In this document: one piece after another, positions 1-8,097 of the stretch | Layout of the letters: the number at the start of each line of letters is the position of its first letter | How positions within the stretch are numbered: the first letter of the stretch is position 1 | Origin: Pectobacterium aroidearum | GTDB lineage: Bacteria > Pseudomonadota > Gammaproteobacteria > Enterobacterales > Enterobacteriaceae | Direction of reading: 5' to 3' | Assembly (NCBI RefSeq): GCF_041228105.1 | Contig: NZ_CP166097.1 | Location: forward strand, 2,852,001 to 2,916,000 | DNA: 64,000 bases | Translations under genes and position numbers: made by a program | Notes under the pieces: generated by a model | Databases searched by the model: none | Told to the model about the DNA's origin: nothing | The model's input: the letters and a program-made list of their open reading frames with translations, nothing else

Positions 1-770
1 AGAAACTGGGCGACCAATACTACCCTATCGTATTGGAACACCAGGATTCTCTGGCACTGCTGAACTCTTATATGGTTCAGAAGTACAACATTCCAGCGAT
101 TGATGTAAAAGGTCAGAAATTCGCCTATACCGATGCGCAATGGGCTGAATTCTTTGGCATGTATAAAAAACTGATCGACAGCCATGTCATGCCTGATGCT
201 AAGTACTATGCCTCTTTCGGCAAGAGCAACATGTATGAAATGAAGCCATGGATCAACGGCGAGTGGTCTGGTACTTACATGTGGAACTCCACCATTACCA
301 AGTACTCTGACAACCTGCAACCACCAGCAAAACTGGAATTGGGTAGCTACCCAATGCTGCCAGGCGCGAAAGATGCCGGCTTGTTCTTCAAACCTGCACA
401 GATGCTGTCTATCGGTAAATCGACTAAGTATCCTAAAGAGTCTGCTCAGCTGATCAATTTCCTGCTGAACAGTAAAGAAGGTGCTCAGGCTCTGGGTCTG
501 GAACGTGGTGTTCCGTTGAGTAAAGCGGCTGTTGCTCAGCTGACTGCTGATGGCGTAATCAAAGACGATGCACCAGCGGTTGCCGGGTTGAAACTGGCGC
601 TGTCTCTGCCACATGACGTTGCCGTTTCTCCTTATTTCGACGATCCACAAATCGTTTCTCTGTTTGGTGATACCATCCAGTCTATCGATTACGGTCAGAA
701 ATCTGTGGAAGACGCAGCGAAATACTTCCAGCGTCAATCTGAGCGTATTCTGAAACGCGCAATGAAATAA
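1..770 (+). CDS. togB: Oligogalacturonide ABC transporter, substrate-binding protein TogB (C-terminal part)
   Basis: The reading frame is open from the left edge (codons in phase from base 3) to the TAA at 768-770, so the start and signal peptide lie outside the window. About 255 residues of a family 1 extracellular solute-binding protein remain, ending SERILKRAMK. TogB is the periplasmic receptor of the TogMNAB importer, which takes up oligogalacturonides released from pectin. The assignment rests on the sequence type and on the neighbours: kdgM and paeX follow, the order known as togMNAB-kdgM-paeX in soft-rot bacteria. A strong terminator follows the stop codon, so kdgM is probably a separate transcript. 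A binding protein for another sugar is possible but unlikely here. Confidence 0.87.
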   Translation, partial: KLGDQYYPIVLEHQDSLALLNSYMVQKYNIPAIDVKGQKFAYTDAQWAEFFGMYKKLIDSHVMPDAKYYASFGKSNMYEMKPWINGEWSGTYMWNSTITKYSDNLQPPAKLELGSYPMLPGAKDAGLFFKPAQMLSIGKSTKYPKESAQLINFLLNSKEGAQALGLERGVPLSKAAVAQLTADGVIKDDAPAVAGLKLALSLPHDVAVSPYFDDPQIVSLFGDTIQSIDYGQKSVEDAAKYFQRQSERILKRAMK

Positions 771-797
771 TGTAGTACTCGATTTACCCTGTAATTC

Positions 798-827
798 ATC
801 CCTGCCGCACTGACGGCAGGGATTTTT
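798..827 (+). terminator. Rho-independent terminator after togB
   Basis: A perfect 10-bp stem, ATCCCTGCCG paired with CGGCAGGGAT around a 6-base loop, is followed by a run of T. It lies 28 bases after the togB stop codon and should end the tog operon transcript. Confidence 0.85.
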
Positions 828-857
828 CATTTAAATTAAAACAACCGCGATATTCAA

Positions 858-922
858 TTCGATCTCCCTCACAATTTGAAACCCCATTTTACTTTTTGTT
901 ACTCAAGACGATCTCGATCACA
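858..922 (+). promoter_or_regulatory. Two candidate CRP sites upstream of kdgM
   Basis: At 858-873 the sequence reads TTCGA-N6-TCACA and at 907-922 GACGA-N6-TCACA. Both have a perfect right half of the CRP consensus TGTGA-N6-TCACA; the left halves match at 3 and 2 of 5 positions. Pectin catabolic genes are generally activated by CRP, so the sites are plausible, but this is inferred from motif and context only. Confidence 0.4.
875..893 (+). promoter_or_regulatory. KdgR operator upstream of kdgM
   Basis: The 19-base TTTGAAACCCCATTTTACT matches the imperfect palindrome AATRAAAYRNYRTTTYATT at 15 of 19 positions. It lies about 125 bases before the kdgM start codon, between two CRP-like sites. KdgR, encoded at 19957-20748, represses pectin catabolism until 2-keto-3-deoxygluconate is present. 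Binding is inferred from the motif. Confidence 0.6.
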
Positions 923-1018
923 GAACGTAGTTTAATAATAAATAGAATAGAACTTGTCCCAAAAAGCATAATGCGCGTTTTTAATTAAGCAATATCCTAA
1001 CCAATAGGGAATATAACA

Positions 1019-1747
1019 ATGAAATTTAAATTACTAGCTCTGGCTGTTACGTCATTAATTAGTGTGAATGCAATGGCTGTGACAATTGATTACCGTCATG
1101 AAATGCAAGACACTGTCAAAAACGACCATAAAGATCGTCTTTCAATGTCTCACCGTTTTGCTAATGGTTTTGGTTTATCTGCTGAAGCGAAATGGAAACA
1201 ATCTGGTTCAGACAACACTCCGAATAAACCATTTAATGAACCTGTCAGCAACGGTACTGAAGTCGTTGCCAGCTATGTGTACAACTTCAATAAAACTTTC
1301 TCTCTGGAACCAGGTTTCTCTTTAGATTCAAGCTCTGACTCTAACAACTATCGCCCTTATCTGCGCGGTAAAATTAACATCACAGACGATCTTTCAACTT
1401 CTCTCCGTTATCGTCCTTACTACTTAAGAAAAAATGCAAATACAACTAAAACAGGACCAGCCAATTATACCAAAGAAACTGGTTACAACCTGACCGCAGT
1501 TGTTAGCTATAAATTCCTGAAAGATTACCAGATTGATTATGAATTAGATTACAAAAAAGCCAACAAAGCAGGGCCGAGTGGTTTTCAAGCAGACAAAGAA
1601 AACTGGAAGATCGAGCACGATGTTAAATTGGCTTATAAGTTAGACAAAAACTGGAAACCTTATATGGCCATCGGTAACGTTGTCGGTGATAAAAACACTG
1701 ACGAGCGTCAAACTCGTTACCGTGTTGGTGTGCAATACAGCTTCTAA
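1019..1747 (+). CDS. kdgM: Oligogalacturonate-specific outer membrane porin KdgM
   Basis: The product is 242 residues and begins with a clear signal peptide ending in VNAMA. The rest is rich in alternating hydrophobic and polar strands and aromatic residues, and ends in the C-terminal phenylalanine (VGVQYSF) typical of outer membrane beta-barrels. KdgM is a monomeric porin that lets negatively charged oligogalacturonides cross the outer membrane. It stands directly between the binding protein gene of the Tog importer and the periplasmic esterase gene paeX, forming an uptake route for pectin fragments. A KdgR box and two CRP-like sites precede it, so induction by pectin breakdown products and catabolite control are likely. 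The length fits the family. Confidence 0.93.
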   Translation: MKFKLLALAVTSLISVNAMAVTIDYRHEMQDTVKNDHKDRLSMSHRFANGFGLSAEAKWKQSGSDNTPNKPFNEPVSNGTEVVASYVYNFNKTFSLEPGFSLDSSSDSNNYRPYLRGKINITDDLSTSLRYRPYYLRKNANTTKTGPANYTKETGYNLTAVVSYKFLKDYQIDYELDYKKANKAGPSGFQADKENWKIEHDVKLAYKLDKNWKPYMAIGNVVGDKNTDERQTRYRVGVQYSF

Positions 1748-2099
1748 TAACGGCCTTATTATTTAAATAAGCGTTATGAGTTGGCAAAGGGATGTTAGTG
1801 TTAATTGATTCACTCGGTTTTATTTTTATCATTAACATCTCTTTATTATGTCCGTAGTAGGTTTAGCAAGTTAGTTACGTTTCGTTGTTACATGTGGTGT
1901 CGTTAAATACGATTTAGCTGCATGCGTTTTAGCTGTTGGAATTGCTGTGTCTGATTTACCCTCTTCGTGTATGAATGTTATTTCTTTATTAAAATTTGCG
2001 GTTCAGGGTGGTCATTTTTTCTCCGATGTGATGGCTACCCTATTTTTTTACCATCGCCCAACGATTTCCCCCCTCCTTCCCTTTGTCAGGTGATCTATC
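1748..2099. other. kdgM-paeX intergenic region with an imperfect long hairpin
   Basis: No gene is visible in these 352 bases. Just after kdgM a short hairpin (CTTATT/AATAAG with flanking AACG/CGTT) may serve as a weak terminator. Further on, 1786-1800 and 1830-1844 form inverted arms of 15 bases with 13 complementary positions, separated by 29 bases. I found no convincing KdgR box in front of paeX, so paeX may be transcribed from kdgM or from an unrecognised promoter. Confidence 0.5.
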
Positions 2100-3062
2100 A
2101 TGATTGTTCGTTCTCTGCTTGTCGGGGCCATTATGATGTCTGTAAATGGATTCAGTTACGCCCAACCTGTTTTTCCTGTCTGGCCACACGGCGAAGCGCC
2201 GGGAGCCTCTTCTTCAACGGCACAGCCGCAACTGGTCGAACGAAGCAAAGATCCTTCTCTTCCCGATCGGGCAGCAACCGGTATCCGCAGCCCTGAAATT
2301 ACCGTTTATCCAGCAGAGAAGCCCAATGGCATGGCATTGCTCATTACACCAGGCGGCTCTTACCAGCGCGTGGTGTTGGATAAGGAAGGCAGCGATCTGG
2401 CCCCTTTCTTTAATCAGCAGGGATACACGCTTTTTGTGATGACCTACCGTATGCCCGGTGAAGGCCATAAAGAAGGCGCTGATGCTCCATTGGCCGATGC
2501 ACAGCGTGCTATAAGAACCTTGAGAGCCAACGCTGAGAAATGGCACATTAACCCGCAGCGCATCGGTATTATGGGGTTTTCCGCCGGTGGTCATGTTGCT
2601 GCCAGCCTCGGAACCCGATTTGCGCAGTCCGTTTACCCCGCGACAGACGCCATTGATAGCGTAAGTGCACGTCCTGATTTCATGGTGCTGATGTACCCCG
2701 TGATTTCGATGCAGGCGGATATTGCACATGCAGGCTCGCGCAAACAGTTGATCGGCGAACAGCCGACAGAAGCGCAGGTGCTGCGTTACTCTCCAGAGAA
2801 ACAGGTTACCGCGCAAACGCCCCCTACGTTTCTGGTGCATGCGGTTGATGACCCTTCGGTATCGGTTGATAACAGTCTGGTGATGTTCAGCGCACTGCGG
2901 GCAAAACAAATTCCGGTTGAAATGCATCTCTTTGAGAAAGGTAAACACGGTTTCGGCCTGCGCGGTACCAAAGGGCTGCCTGCCGCTGCCTGGCCTCAGC
3001 TTCTGGACAACTGGCTGCGTGTTTTACCGGTAAGCACAGAACAGCCGAAAGCCGTGCCATAA
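2100..3062 (+). CDS. paeX: Pectin acetylesterase PaeX
   Basis: The 320-residue product has an N-terminal signal peptide cleaved near FSYA, so it is exported, probably to the periplasm. It has an alpha/beta hydrolase fold: the oxyanion-type PGGSY stretch near residue 85, the nucleophile elbow GFSAGG with Ser161, the acid in HAVDD (Asp250 or 251) and His283 in KGKHGFG. PaeX removes acetyl groups from short acetylated oligogalacturonides so that they can be degraded further. It follows kdgM, as in related soft-rot species, which supports the specific name over a generic esterase or xylanase label. Confidence 0.88.
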   Translation: MIVRSLLVGAIMMSVNGFSYAQPVFPVWPHGEAPGASSSTAQPQLVERSKDPSLPDRAATGIRSPEITVYPAEKPNGMALLITPGGSYQRVVLDKEGSDLAPFFNQQGYTLFVMTYRMPGEGHKEGADAPLADAQRAIRTLRANAEKWHINPQRIGIMGFSAGGHVAASLGTRFAQSVYPATDAIDSVSARPDFMVLMYPVISMQADIAHAGSRKQLIGEQPTEAQVLRYSPEKQVTAQTPPTFLVHAVDDPSVSVDNSLVMFSALRAKQIPVEMHLFEKGKHGFGLRGTKGLPAAAWPQLLDNWLRVLPVSTEQPKAVP

Positions 3063-3136
3063 AAGGCGGCAAGCACACCATAGCCGAAATAAATCGTTAC
3101 GCCGTCACCGCTTCCGCAGGCAGGGATAATCTCTTA

Positions 3137-3156
3137 TACTGTATAAAATAACAGTT
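3137..3156 (+). promoter_or_regulatory. LexA (SOS) box upstream of ydjM
   Basis: TACTGTATAAAATAACAGTT contains CTGT-N8-ACAG with the A/T-rich centre of the LexA consensus. It ends 16 bases before the ydjM start codon. E. coli ydjM is an established LexA target, so conservation of the site is expected. Confidence 0.85.
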
Positions 3157-3172
3157 TTATTTGAGACGTTTC

Positions 3173-3748
3173 ATGACTGCGGAAGGACACCTGCTGTTTT
3201 CTGTTGCCTGCGCGATTCTGGCTAAAAAAGTTGAATTATCGCCCGCGCTGGCTGCCGGAGACTGGTGGCACATTATTCCCGGTGCACTCCTTACCGCGCT
3301 GCTGCCCGATATCGATCACCCCAAATCTGTCCTCGGACAGCGCCTTAAGTGGCTTTCCGCGCCGATTGCCCGCCTCTTTGGCCATCGAGGGTTTACACAC
3401 AGCCTCCTTGCTATCGCCGCCGGTATCTTCTTTATTCAAACGCGTCTGCCGCCAGATTGGCCGATTCCGACTGATGCTTACCATGCCATGATCGTCGGCT
3501 ATTTGAGCCATATCCTTGCTGACATGCTGACCCCCTCAGGTGTTCCCCTGCTTTGGCCCTGCCGCTGGCGTTTCCGCTTACCGCTCTTAAACAGCCAAAA
3601 AGGTAATCAACTGGAGCGATTCCTGTGCATTGCCTGTATCGGTTTTTCACTGTATCAACCGCAGAAGAATTTGAATTGCTGTACCTACGAGCAGTCATTT
3701 CGCTTTTTGCAGTCAGCCCAAACGTACCTCTTTCAATATGTGAAATAG
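3173..3748 (+). CDS. ydjM: SOS-induced inner membrane protein YdjM (metal-dependent hydrolase family)
   Basis: The start is placed at the ATG giving MTAEGHLLFSV, which matches E. coli YdjM, and not at the upstream TTG (3161) in the same frame. The product is 191 residues with about four hydrophobic segments. It carries the conserved family motifs DIDHPKS, GHRGFTHS and HILADMLTPSG, which are rich in His and Asp and suggest metal binding. The biochemical role is unknown. The LexA box just upstream places it in the SOS regulon, and tcyP follows as in E. coli. The last 40 residues or so diverge from the E. coli protein. Confidence 0.88.
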   Translation: MTAEGHLLFSVACAILAKKVELSPALAAGDWWHIIPGALLTALLPDIDHPKSVLGQRLKWLSAPIARLFGHRGFTHSLLAIAAGIFFIQTRLPPDWPIPTDAYHAMIVGYLSHILADMLTPSGVPLLWPCRWRFRLPLLNSQKGNQLERFLCIACIGFSLYQPQKNLNCCTYEQSFRFLQSAQTYLFQYVK

Positions 3749-3918
3749 CCGCGTGACCTACCGTCAGACATATGTCTGTAACATGATGGCAAAAGACCTG
3801 TTATCCTGTGCGCGTTTGTTATTTTTTATCGCAAAAGATCACACTGCCTCTACCGTTCTGCGTTGTGACGCAGGGCGTGGCCAATGTGGTGCGATTCACT
3901 GATAGGGAGCAAAGCCGG

Positions 3919-5313
3919 ATGAATTTTCCGCTACTCATAAATATTCTGCTATTTGTCGTATTACTACTCGGACTCGGTTACGCCAGCCGTAACGCCTCCT
4001 GGAGTCTGGCAAAGAAAGTGTTGCTGGGTTTGGTTGTCGGGGTATTATTTGGCCTGGCGCTGCATCTGATTTATGGCGGCGACAACCCGGTCATTAAACA
4101 GTCCATCTCATGGTTTAACATCGTCGGTAATGGCTATGTGCAGCTGTTACAGATGATCGTCATGCCGCTGGTATTTATCTCCATCCTGAATTCTGTTGCC
4201 AAGCTGCATAATGCGTCGTCATTAGGGAAAATCAGCCTATTAACGCTTTCCACCCTGTTGATCACCACGCTGATTTCTGCGTTGGTCGGCGTCTTTGTGA
4301 CTAACTTGTTTGGCCTGACGGCTACCGGGTTAGTGCAAGGCGCACAAGAAACCGCGCGATTAACGGCGATTGAAAACAACTATGCCGGTAAAGTTGCTGA
4401 CCTTAACGTTCCTCAGCTTATCCTGTCATTCATTCCTAAAAACCCGTTTGCTGAGCTGACCGGCGCTAACCCGACGTCCATTATCAGTATCGTCGTCTTC
4501 GCGGCGTTCCTTGGCGTGGCCGCCCTGCAACTACTGAAAGATGATGCGGTGAAAGGCGAACTTGTGTTAACCGCCATTGATACGCTGCAATCCTGGGTGA
4601 TGAAGCTCGTTCGTCTGGTGATGAAATTGACCCCATACGGCGTCATGGCGTTAATGACCAAAATGGTCGCCAGTTCTAACCTGCAAGACATCCTCAAGCT
4701 GGGTAGTTTCGTTGTCGCGTCCTATCTGGGGCTGGCGATTATGTTCGGCGTCCATGCGCTGATTCTGTCTTTCACCGGTATCAATCCGGCGCGTTTTTAT
4801 CGTAAAGTCTGGCCAGTGCTGACGTTCGCGTTTACCAGCCGCTCCAGTGCAGCGACGATCCCACTCAGCATTGAGGCGCAAACGCGCCGTATTGGCGTAC
4901 CGCAGTCTATCGCCAGCTTCGCAGCCTCTTTCGGTACGACCATCGGTCAGAATGGCTGTGCAGGGCTTTATCCGGCAATGCTGGCCGTCATGGTCGCCCC
5001 AACGGTCGGCATTAACCCGCTGGATCCTGTCTGGATCGCGACGCTGGTCGGTATCGTCACGATCAGTTCTGCCGGCGTAGCCGGTGTCGGTGGCGGCGCA
5101 ACCTTTGCCGCACTCATCGTCCTGCCTGCGATGGGGCTGCCGGTGACCCTCGTTGCGCTGCTGATCTCCATTGAGCCACTTATCGATATGGGCCGTACTG
5201 CGCTTAACGTCAGCGGTTCGATGACGGCCGGTACCGTCACCAGCCAACTGATGAAACAAACAGATAAAACGGTTTTCAACGCGCAGGATGACGCGGAACT
5301 GACACACCGTTAA
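3919..5313 (+). CDS. tcyP: L-cystine:cation symporter TcyP (YdjN)
   Basis: The frame extends upstream to 3808, but the start is placed at the ATG at 3919 ([14 protein letters not shown]): it follows GGGAGC at good spacing and gives 464 residues, close to E. coli TcyP. The protein has many hydrophobic helices and belongs to the dicarboxylate/amino acid:cation symporter (SLC1-type) family. The re-entrant loop motif [13 protein letters not shown] is present, as is the glycine-rich [12 protein letters not shown] segment. TcyP is an inner membrane transporter for L-cystine and related compounds. The neighbours ydjM and osmE-nadE are arranged as in E. coli. Confidence 0.9.
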   Translation: MNFPLLINILLFVVLLLGLGYASRNASWSLAKKVLLGLVVGVLFGLALHLIYGGDNPVIKQSISWFNIVGNGYVQLLQMIVMPLVFISILNSVAKLHNASSLGKISLLTLSTLLITTLISALVGVFVTNLFGLTATGLVQGAQETARLTAIENNYAGKVADLNVPQLILSFIPKNPFAELTGANPTSIISIVVFAAFLGVAALQLLKDDAVKGELVLTAIDTLQSWVMKLVRLVMKLTPYGVMALMTKMVASSNLQDILKLGSFVVASYLGLAIMFGVHALILSFTGINPARFYRKVWPVLTFAFTSRSSAATIPLSIEAQTRRIGVPQSIASFAASFGTTIGQNGCAGLYPAMLAVMVAPTVGINPLDPVWIATLVGIVTISSAGVAGVGGGATFAALIVLPAMGLPVTLVALLISIEPLIDMGRTALNVSGSMTAGTVTSQLMKQTDKTVFNAQDDAELTHR

Positions 5314-5331
5314 GCCACGCTTGCTGCACAT

Positions 5332-5369
5332 AAAAAAACGCCGACGGCTGGAGCTGTCGGCGTTTTTTT
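5332..5369. terminator. Bidirectional terminator between tcyP and osmE
   Basis: The inverted repeat CGCCGAC/GTCGGCG is flanked by A7 on the left and T7 on the right, so it can stop transcription from either side. It lies between the convergent genes tcyP (plus) and osmE (minus). Confidence 0.9.
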
Positions 5370-5392
5370 ATGATGGATATCCTTGTCCCTCA

Positions 5393-5443
5393 CCCTTCGG
5401 GTCGTTGCTGCACAACGTTGACAACGTTCCCTACGTTTTTTAT
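5393..5443 (+). repeat. Short dispersed repeat, family B, copy 1
   Basis: This stretch begins CCCTTCGGGTCGTTGC and ends CCCTACGTTTTTTATA. It is closely similar to 19834-19887 read on the minus strand (CCCTGCGGGTCGTCGC to CCCCACGTTTTTTATT). Both copies are intergenic, end in a T run and contain AACGTT-type palindromes. It may be distantly related to the interior of the repeat at 42500-42633. Confidence 0.6.
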
Positions 5444-5481
5444 AACACTTTTCTAATAACGATATCGTGCTATCAGGTTAA

Positions 5482-5814
5482 CTAGCGCTGTGGGTTAGTA
5501 TCGTAAGCCTGGCAGCTCTGGAAGCCTTTATTGAGAACATGCCCTGTGTCGTTATAGCTCACGAAATAGTTCTGCGCGGTACCATCGCGGTTTTTCAGCA
5601 GATAATCACTGCAGGTACCCTTGGCATTCACCAAACGTTTCTCAGTGCCGCCCGTCCCCGCAATCTGATGAACCTGCTGCTTCGTCATTCCCACCTTCAC
5701 ATCTTTCACCACAGGCTCATTGACATAGCTTTCTGCTTTGTTATAAGCCGAACATCCCGCCAACATGACAGCACCTGCTGCCGCAATACACATCAGTAAT
5801 CTGTTATTCTTCAT
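5482..5814 (-). CDS. osmE: Osmotically induced lipoprotein OsmE
   Basis: The product is 110 residues with a lipoprotein signal peptide ending in the lipobox LAGC (Cys21). The mature part has the SmpA/OmlA-like features VKDVKVGMTKQQVHQIAG and RDGTAQNYFVSYNDTGHVLN, matching E. coli OsmE. It should be a small envelope lipoprotein of unknown precise role, induced by osmotic stress. It is divergent from nadE as in E. coli and convergent with tcyP. Confidence 0.9.
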   Translation of the reverse strand: MKNNRLLMCIAAAGAVMLAGCSAYNKAESYVNEPVVKDVKVGMTKQQVHQIAGTGGTEKRLVNAKGTCSDYLLKNRDGTAQNYFVSYNDTGHVLNKGFQSCQAYDTNPQR

Positions 5815-6040
5815 CTCATCACCTCATTATGAATGGGTCACCCTAAGGCTAGTCGGCGGCGACCACTTTTTCAAATCATAACGTGGATATGTAACATATT
5901 GGCCGATAGTCAAAAACCGGTTACCTATAGGGAAAATGACTACCTGACAGCTTGTTCTTTTTCTTCACGCCAATTCGTTTTACACTCAGGCAATCGTAAT
6001 AATTCTTTTGCAGTATCAATAAGTTCAGGAGGGGGATGGC

Positions 6041-6865
6041 ATGTCATTACAAAACGACATTATCACTGCGTTGGGAGTGAAAAGCAGCATCGAACCAGCA
6101 CAGGAAATCCGCGTTAGCGTTGATTTTTTAAAGAATTATCTGAATGCTCACCCGTTCGTTACGTCGTTAGTTTTGGGTATCAGCGGCGGTCAGGATTCTA
6201 CGCTGACCGGCAAACTGTGCCAGACGGCTATCACGGAATTACGCAATGAAACGGGGAACGCTCGCTATCAGTTCATCGCCGTTCGACTGCCTTACGGCGT
6301 ACAGGCGGATGAAGCCGACTGTCAGGATGCCATCGCCTTCATCCAACCGGACCGCGTGTTAACCGTTAACATCAAGCCCGCTATTGAGGCCAGTGAAGCC
6401 ACCTTACGCGCCATTGGCGTGGAGATTTCCGATTTTGTCAAAGGCAACGAGAAAGCCAGAGAACGGATGAAAGCGCAGTACAGTATTGCGGGAATGAACG
6501 CCGGGCTGGTCGTCGGCACCGATCATGCCGCAGAAGCGGTAACGGGCTTTTTCACCAAATACGGCGATGGCGGTACCGATATCAACCCGATTTTCCGACT
6601 GAACAAGCGTCAAGGCAAAGCGCTGCTGCGCGAACTGGGCTGCCCTTCTCATCTTTATACCAAAGCCCCCACCGCCGATCTGGAAGAAGATCGCCCGTCT
6701 CTCGCAGATGAGGTCGCGCTGGGTGTCACCTATGAAAAGATCGACGACTATCTGGAAGGCAAGCAGATTGAGCCTAAGGATGCAGCCATTATCGAAAACT
6801 GGTATCGCAAAACCGAACATAAGCGCCGTCCGCCGATTACCATTTTTGATGATTTCTGGCGATAA
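6041..6865 (+). CDS. nadE: Ammonia-dependent NAD synthetase
   Basis: NadE converts deamido-NAD, ammonia and ATP to NAD in the last step of NAD synthesis. The 274-residue product has the N-type ATP pyrophosphatase P-loop SGGQDS at residues 48-53, and the family segments [20 protein letters not shown] and [18 protein letters not shown]. It lacks a glutaminase domain, so it uses ammonia directly. The ATG at 6041 follows AGGAGGGGG and gives the length of the E. coli enzyme (275). A strong terminator follows. Confidence 0.97.
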   Translation: MSLQNDIITALGVKSSIEPAQEIRVSVDFLKNYLNAHPFVTSLVLGISGGQDSTLTGKLCQTAITELRNETGNARYQFIAVRLPYGVQADEADCQDAIAFIQPDRVLTVNIKPAIEASEATLRAIGVEISDFVKGNEKARERMKAQYSIAGMNAGLVVGTDHAAEAVTGFFTKYGDGGTDINPIFRLNKRQGKALLRELGCPSHLYTKAPTADLEEDRPSLADEVALGVTYEKIDDYLEGKQIEPKDAAIIENWYRKTEHKRRPPITIFDDFWR

Positions 6866-6876
6866 ATCATCGCAGT

Positions 6877-6925
6877 GAGCAAATCGGGCGCGGATAATGG
6901 CACCCGATTTGCTCTTGATTTTTCT
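6877..6925 (+). terminator. Rho-independent terminator after nadE
   Basis: A 12-bp perfect stem, GAGCAAATCGGG with CCCGATTTGCTC, encloses a 14-base loop and is followed by TTGATTTTT. It starts 11 bases after the nadE stop. Confidence 0.85.
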
Positions 6926-6937
6926 ATACGCTTCACG

Positions 6938-7073
6938 GTTCTCCCAATCATTCGAGTGGCGGAACAAAACGCTAGCGTTTGGAACAAGGCGAAACATTGC
7001 CCGTAAGAGCGAGCCCCATAGAAAGGCCGAGAATAATAGTCAGTGCAAAGGCAGTCTGAAGGATGACAGGAAT
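6938..7073. repeat. Palindrome-ended intergenic repeat, family A, copy 1
   Basis: About 136 bases share ends and interior with the copy at 42500-42633. The left end contains AATCATTCGAGT (other copy AATCATTCAAGT). The right end, read inverted, begins ATTCCTGTCATCCTTCA (other copy ATTCCCGTCATGCTTCA). The interior segments GACAAAACG/GAACAAAACG and CTACGTTTTGAACAA/TAGCGTTTGGAACAA also correspond. The right end lies 4 bases before the yddG start codon, so the element supplies its likely ribosome binding site. No coding capacity was seen. Confidence 0.65.
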
Positions 7074-7077
7074 AAAT

Positions 7078-7965
7078 ATGACGCCACAACGTGCCACGCT
7101 CACGGGGTTACTGGCAATCATTCTATGGAGCACATCCGTTGGGCTTATCCGCAGCCTGACAGAAGCACTTGGCCCCATCGGTGGTGCCGCGATGATTTAT
7201 TCCACCAGCACACTATGTTTAGTCGCTTTTTATGGTTTGCCTCGTATTAAAACACTGCCCAACGTCTATTTGTTCGCCGGTGGTGCGATGTTTGTCTGCT
7301 ACGAGATATTTCTATCACTCTCGATTGGGTTAGCGGATAGCCGCATGCAGGCGATAGAAATCGGGATGATTAACTATTTATGGCCCAGTCTGACCATTTT
7401 CTTTTCTCTTTTTATCAATCAGCAAAAAAGCCGTTTCCTGCTCTGGCCCGGCCTCGCACTCGCGCTGGGCGGCATTGTGTGGATTATGAAAGGAGACAGC
7501 AACTGGACACCAGAACTTCTATGGAACAACATTCTTGCCAACCCGCTAGCCTACAGTCTGGCATTTTCTGCGGCACTGACCTGGGCACTCTATTGCAATA
7601 TCACTAAGCGTTACGGACAGGGAAAAAGCGGCGTATCATTGTTCTTTTTCGTTTCCTCCCTCGTGCTATGGATTCAATATTCCTTCAGCACCGAAGGTAC
7701 GATTTCATTAACGTTGCCGAGTTCGCTGCAACTGATTTTTATGGGCGCGTCGACCGCTCTGGCCTATTCCGCCTGGAATATCGGTATTCAGCACGGCAAC
7801 CTGACGCTACTGGCAGCTGCGTCTTACTTTACCCCCGTGCTTTCCACGTTGCTTGCTGCGCTCTGGCTCAATATCACGCCCGCCATGTCGTTCTGGCAAG
7901 GCGTCGCCATGGTTACAGCAGGTTCACTGCTCTGCTGGTATGCAACACGGTCGCCCACGAACTGA
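7078..7965 (+). CDS. yddG: Aromatic amino acid exporter YddG (EamA/DMT family)
   Basis: The start is placed at the ATG giving MTPQRATLTGLL, which aligns with E. coli YddG (MTRQKATLIGLI) and is preceded by ACAGGAAT. An in-frame ATG 15 bases upstream is less likely because its Shine-Dalgarno sequence would sit too close. The 295-residue product has about ten hydrophobic segments in two EamA repeats, with conserved LWSTSVGLIRSLTE, EIGMINYLWPSLTI and SYFTPVLSTLLAA. YddG is an inner membrane exporter of aromatic amino acids. The repeat at 6938-7073 abuts the gene and may carry part of its leader. Confidence 0.88.
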   Translation: MTPQRATLTGLLAIILWSTSVGLIRSLTEALGPIGGAAMIYSTSTLCLVAFYGLPRIKTLPNVYLFAGGAMFVCYEIFLSLSIGLADSRMQAIEIGMINYLWPSLTIFFSLFINQQKSRFLLWPGLALALGGIVWIMKGDSNWTPELLWNNILANPLAYSLAFSAALTWALYCNITKRYGQGKSGVSLFFFVSSLVLWIQYSFSTEGTISLTLPSSLQLIFMGASTALAYSAWNIGIQHGNLTLLAAASYFTPVLSTLLAALWLNITPAMSFWQGVAMVTAGSLLCWYATRSPTN

Positions 7966-8097
7966 TCTGCTGTCGTCCCCCTCTGTTTTCAGTCAGAACT
8001 CCCCGGCCAATAAAAACCTTAATCTGCACGCGGTCACATTCCTCTCGCTAAGCTGTTATAGTCACCCTCACATTTGGTTACCTAAAAACAGTCACAC

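Noticed and set aside
2214..2948. 244-codon open frame antisense to paeX
   Set aside because: It lies wholly opposite a convincing esterase gene and its product has no recognisable pattern.
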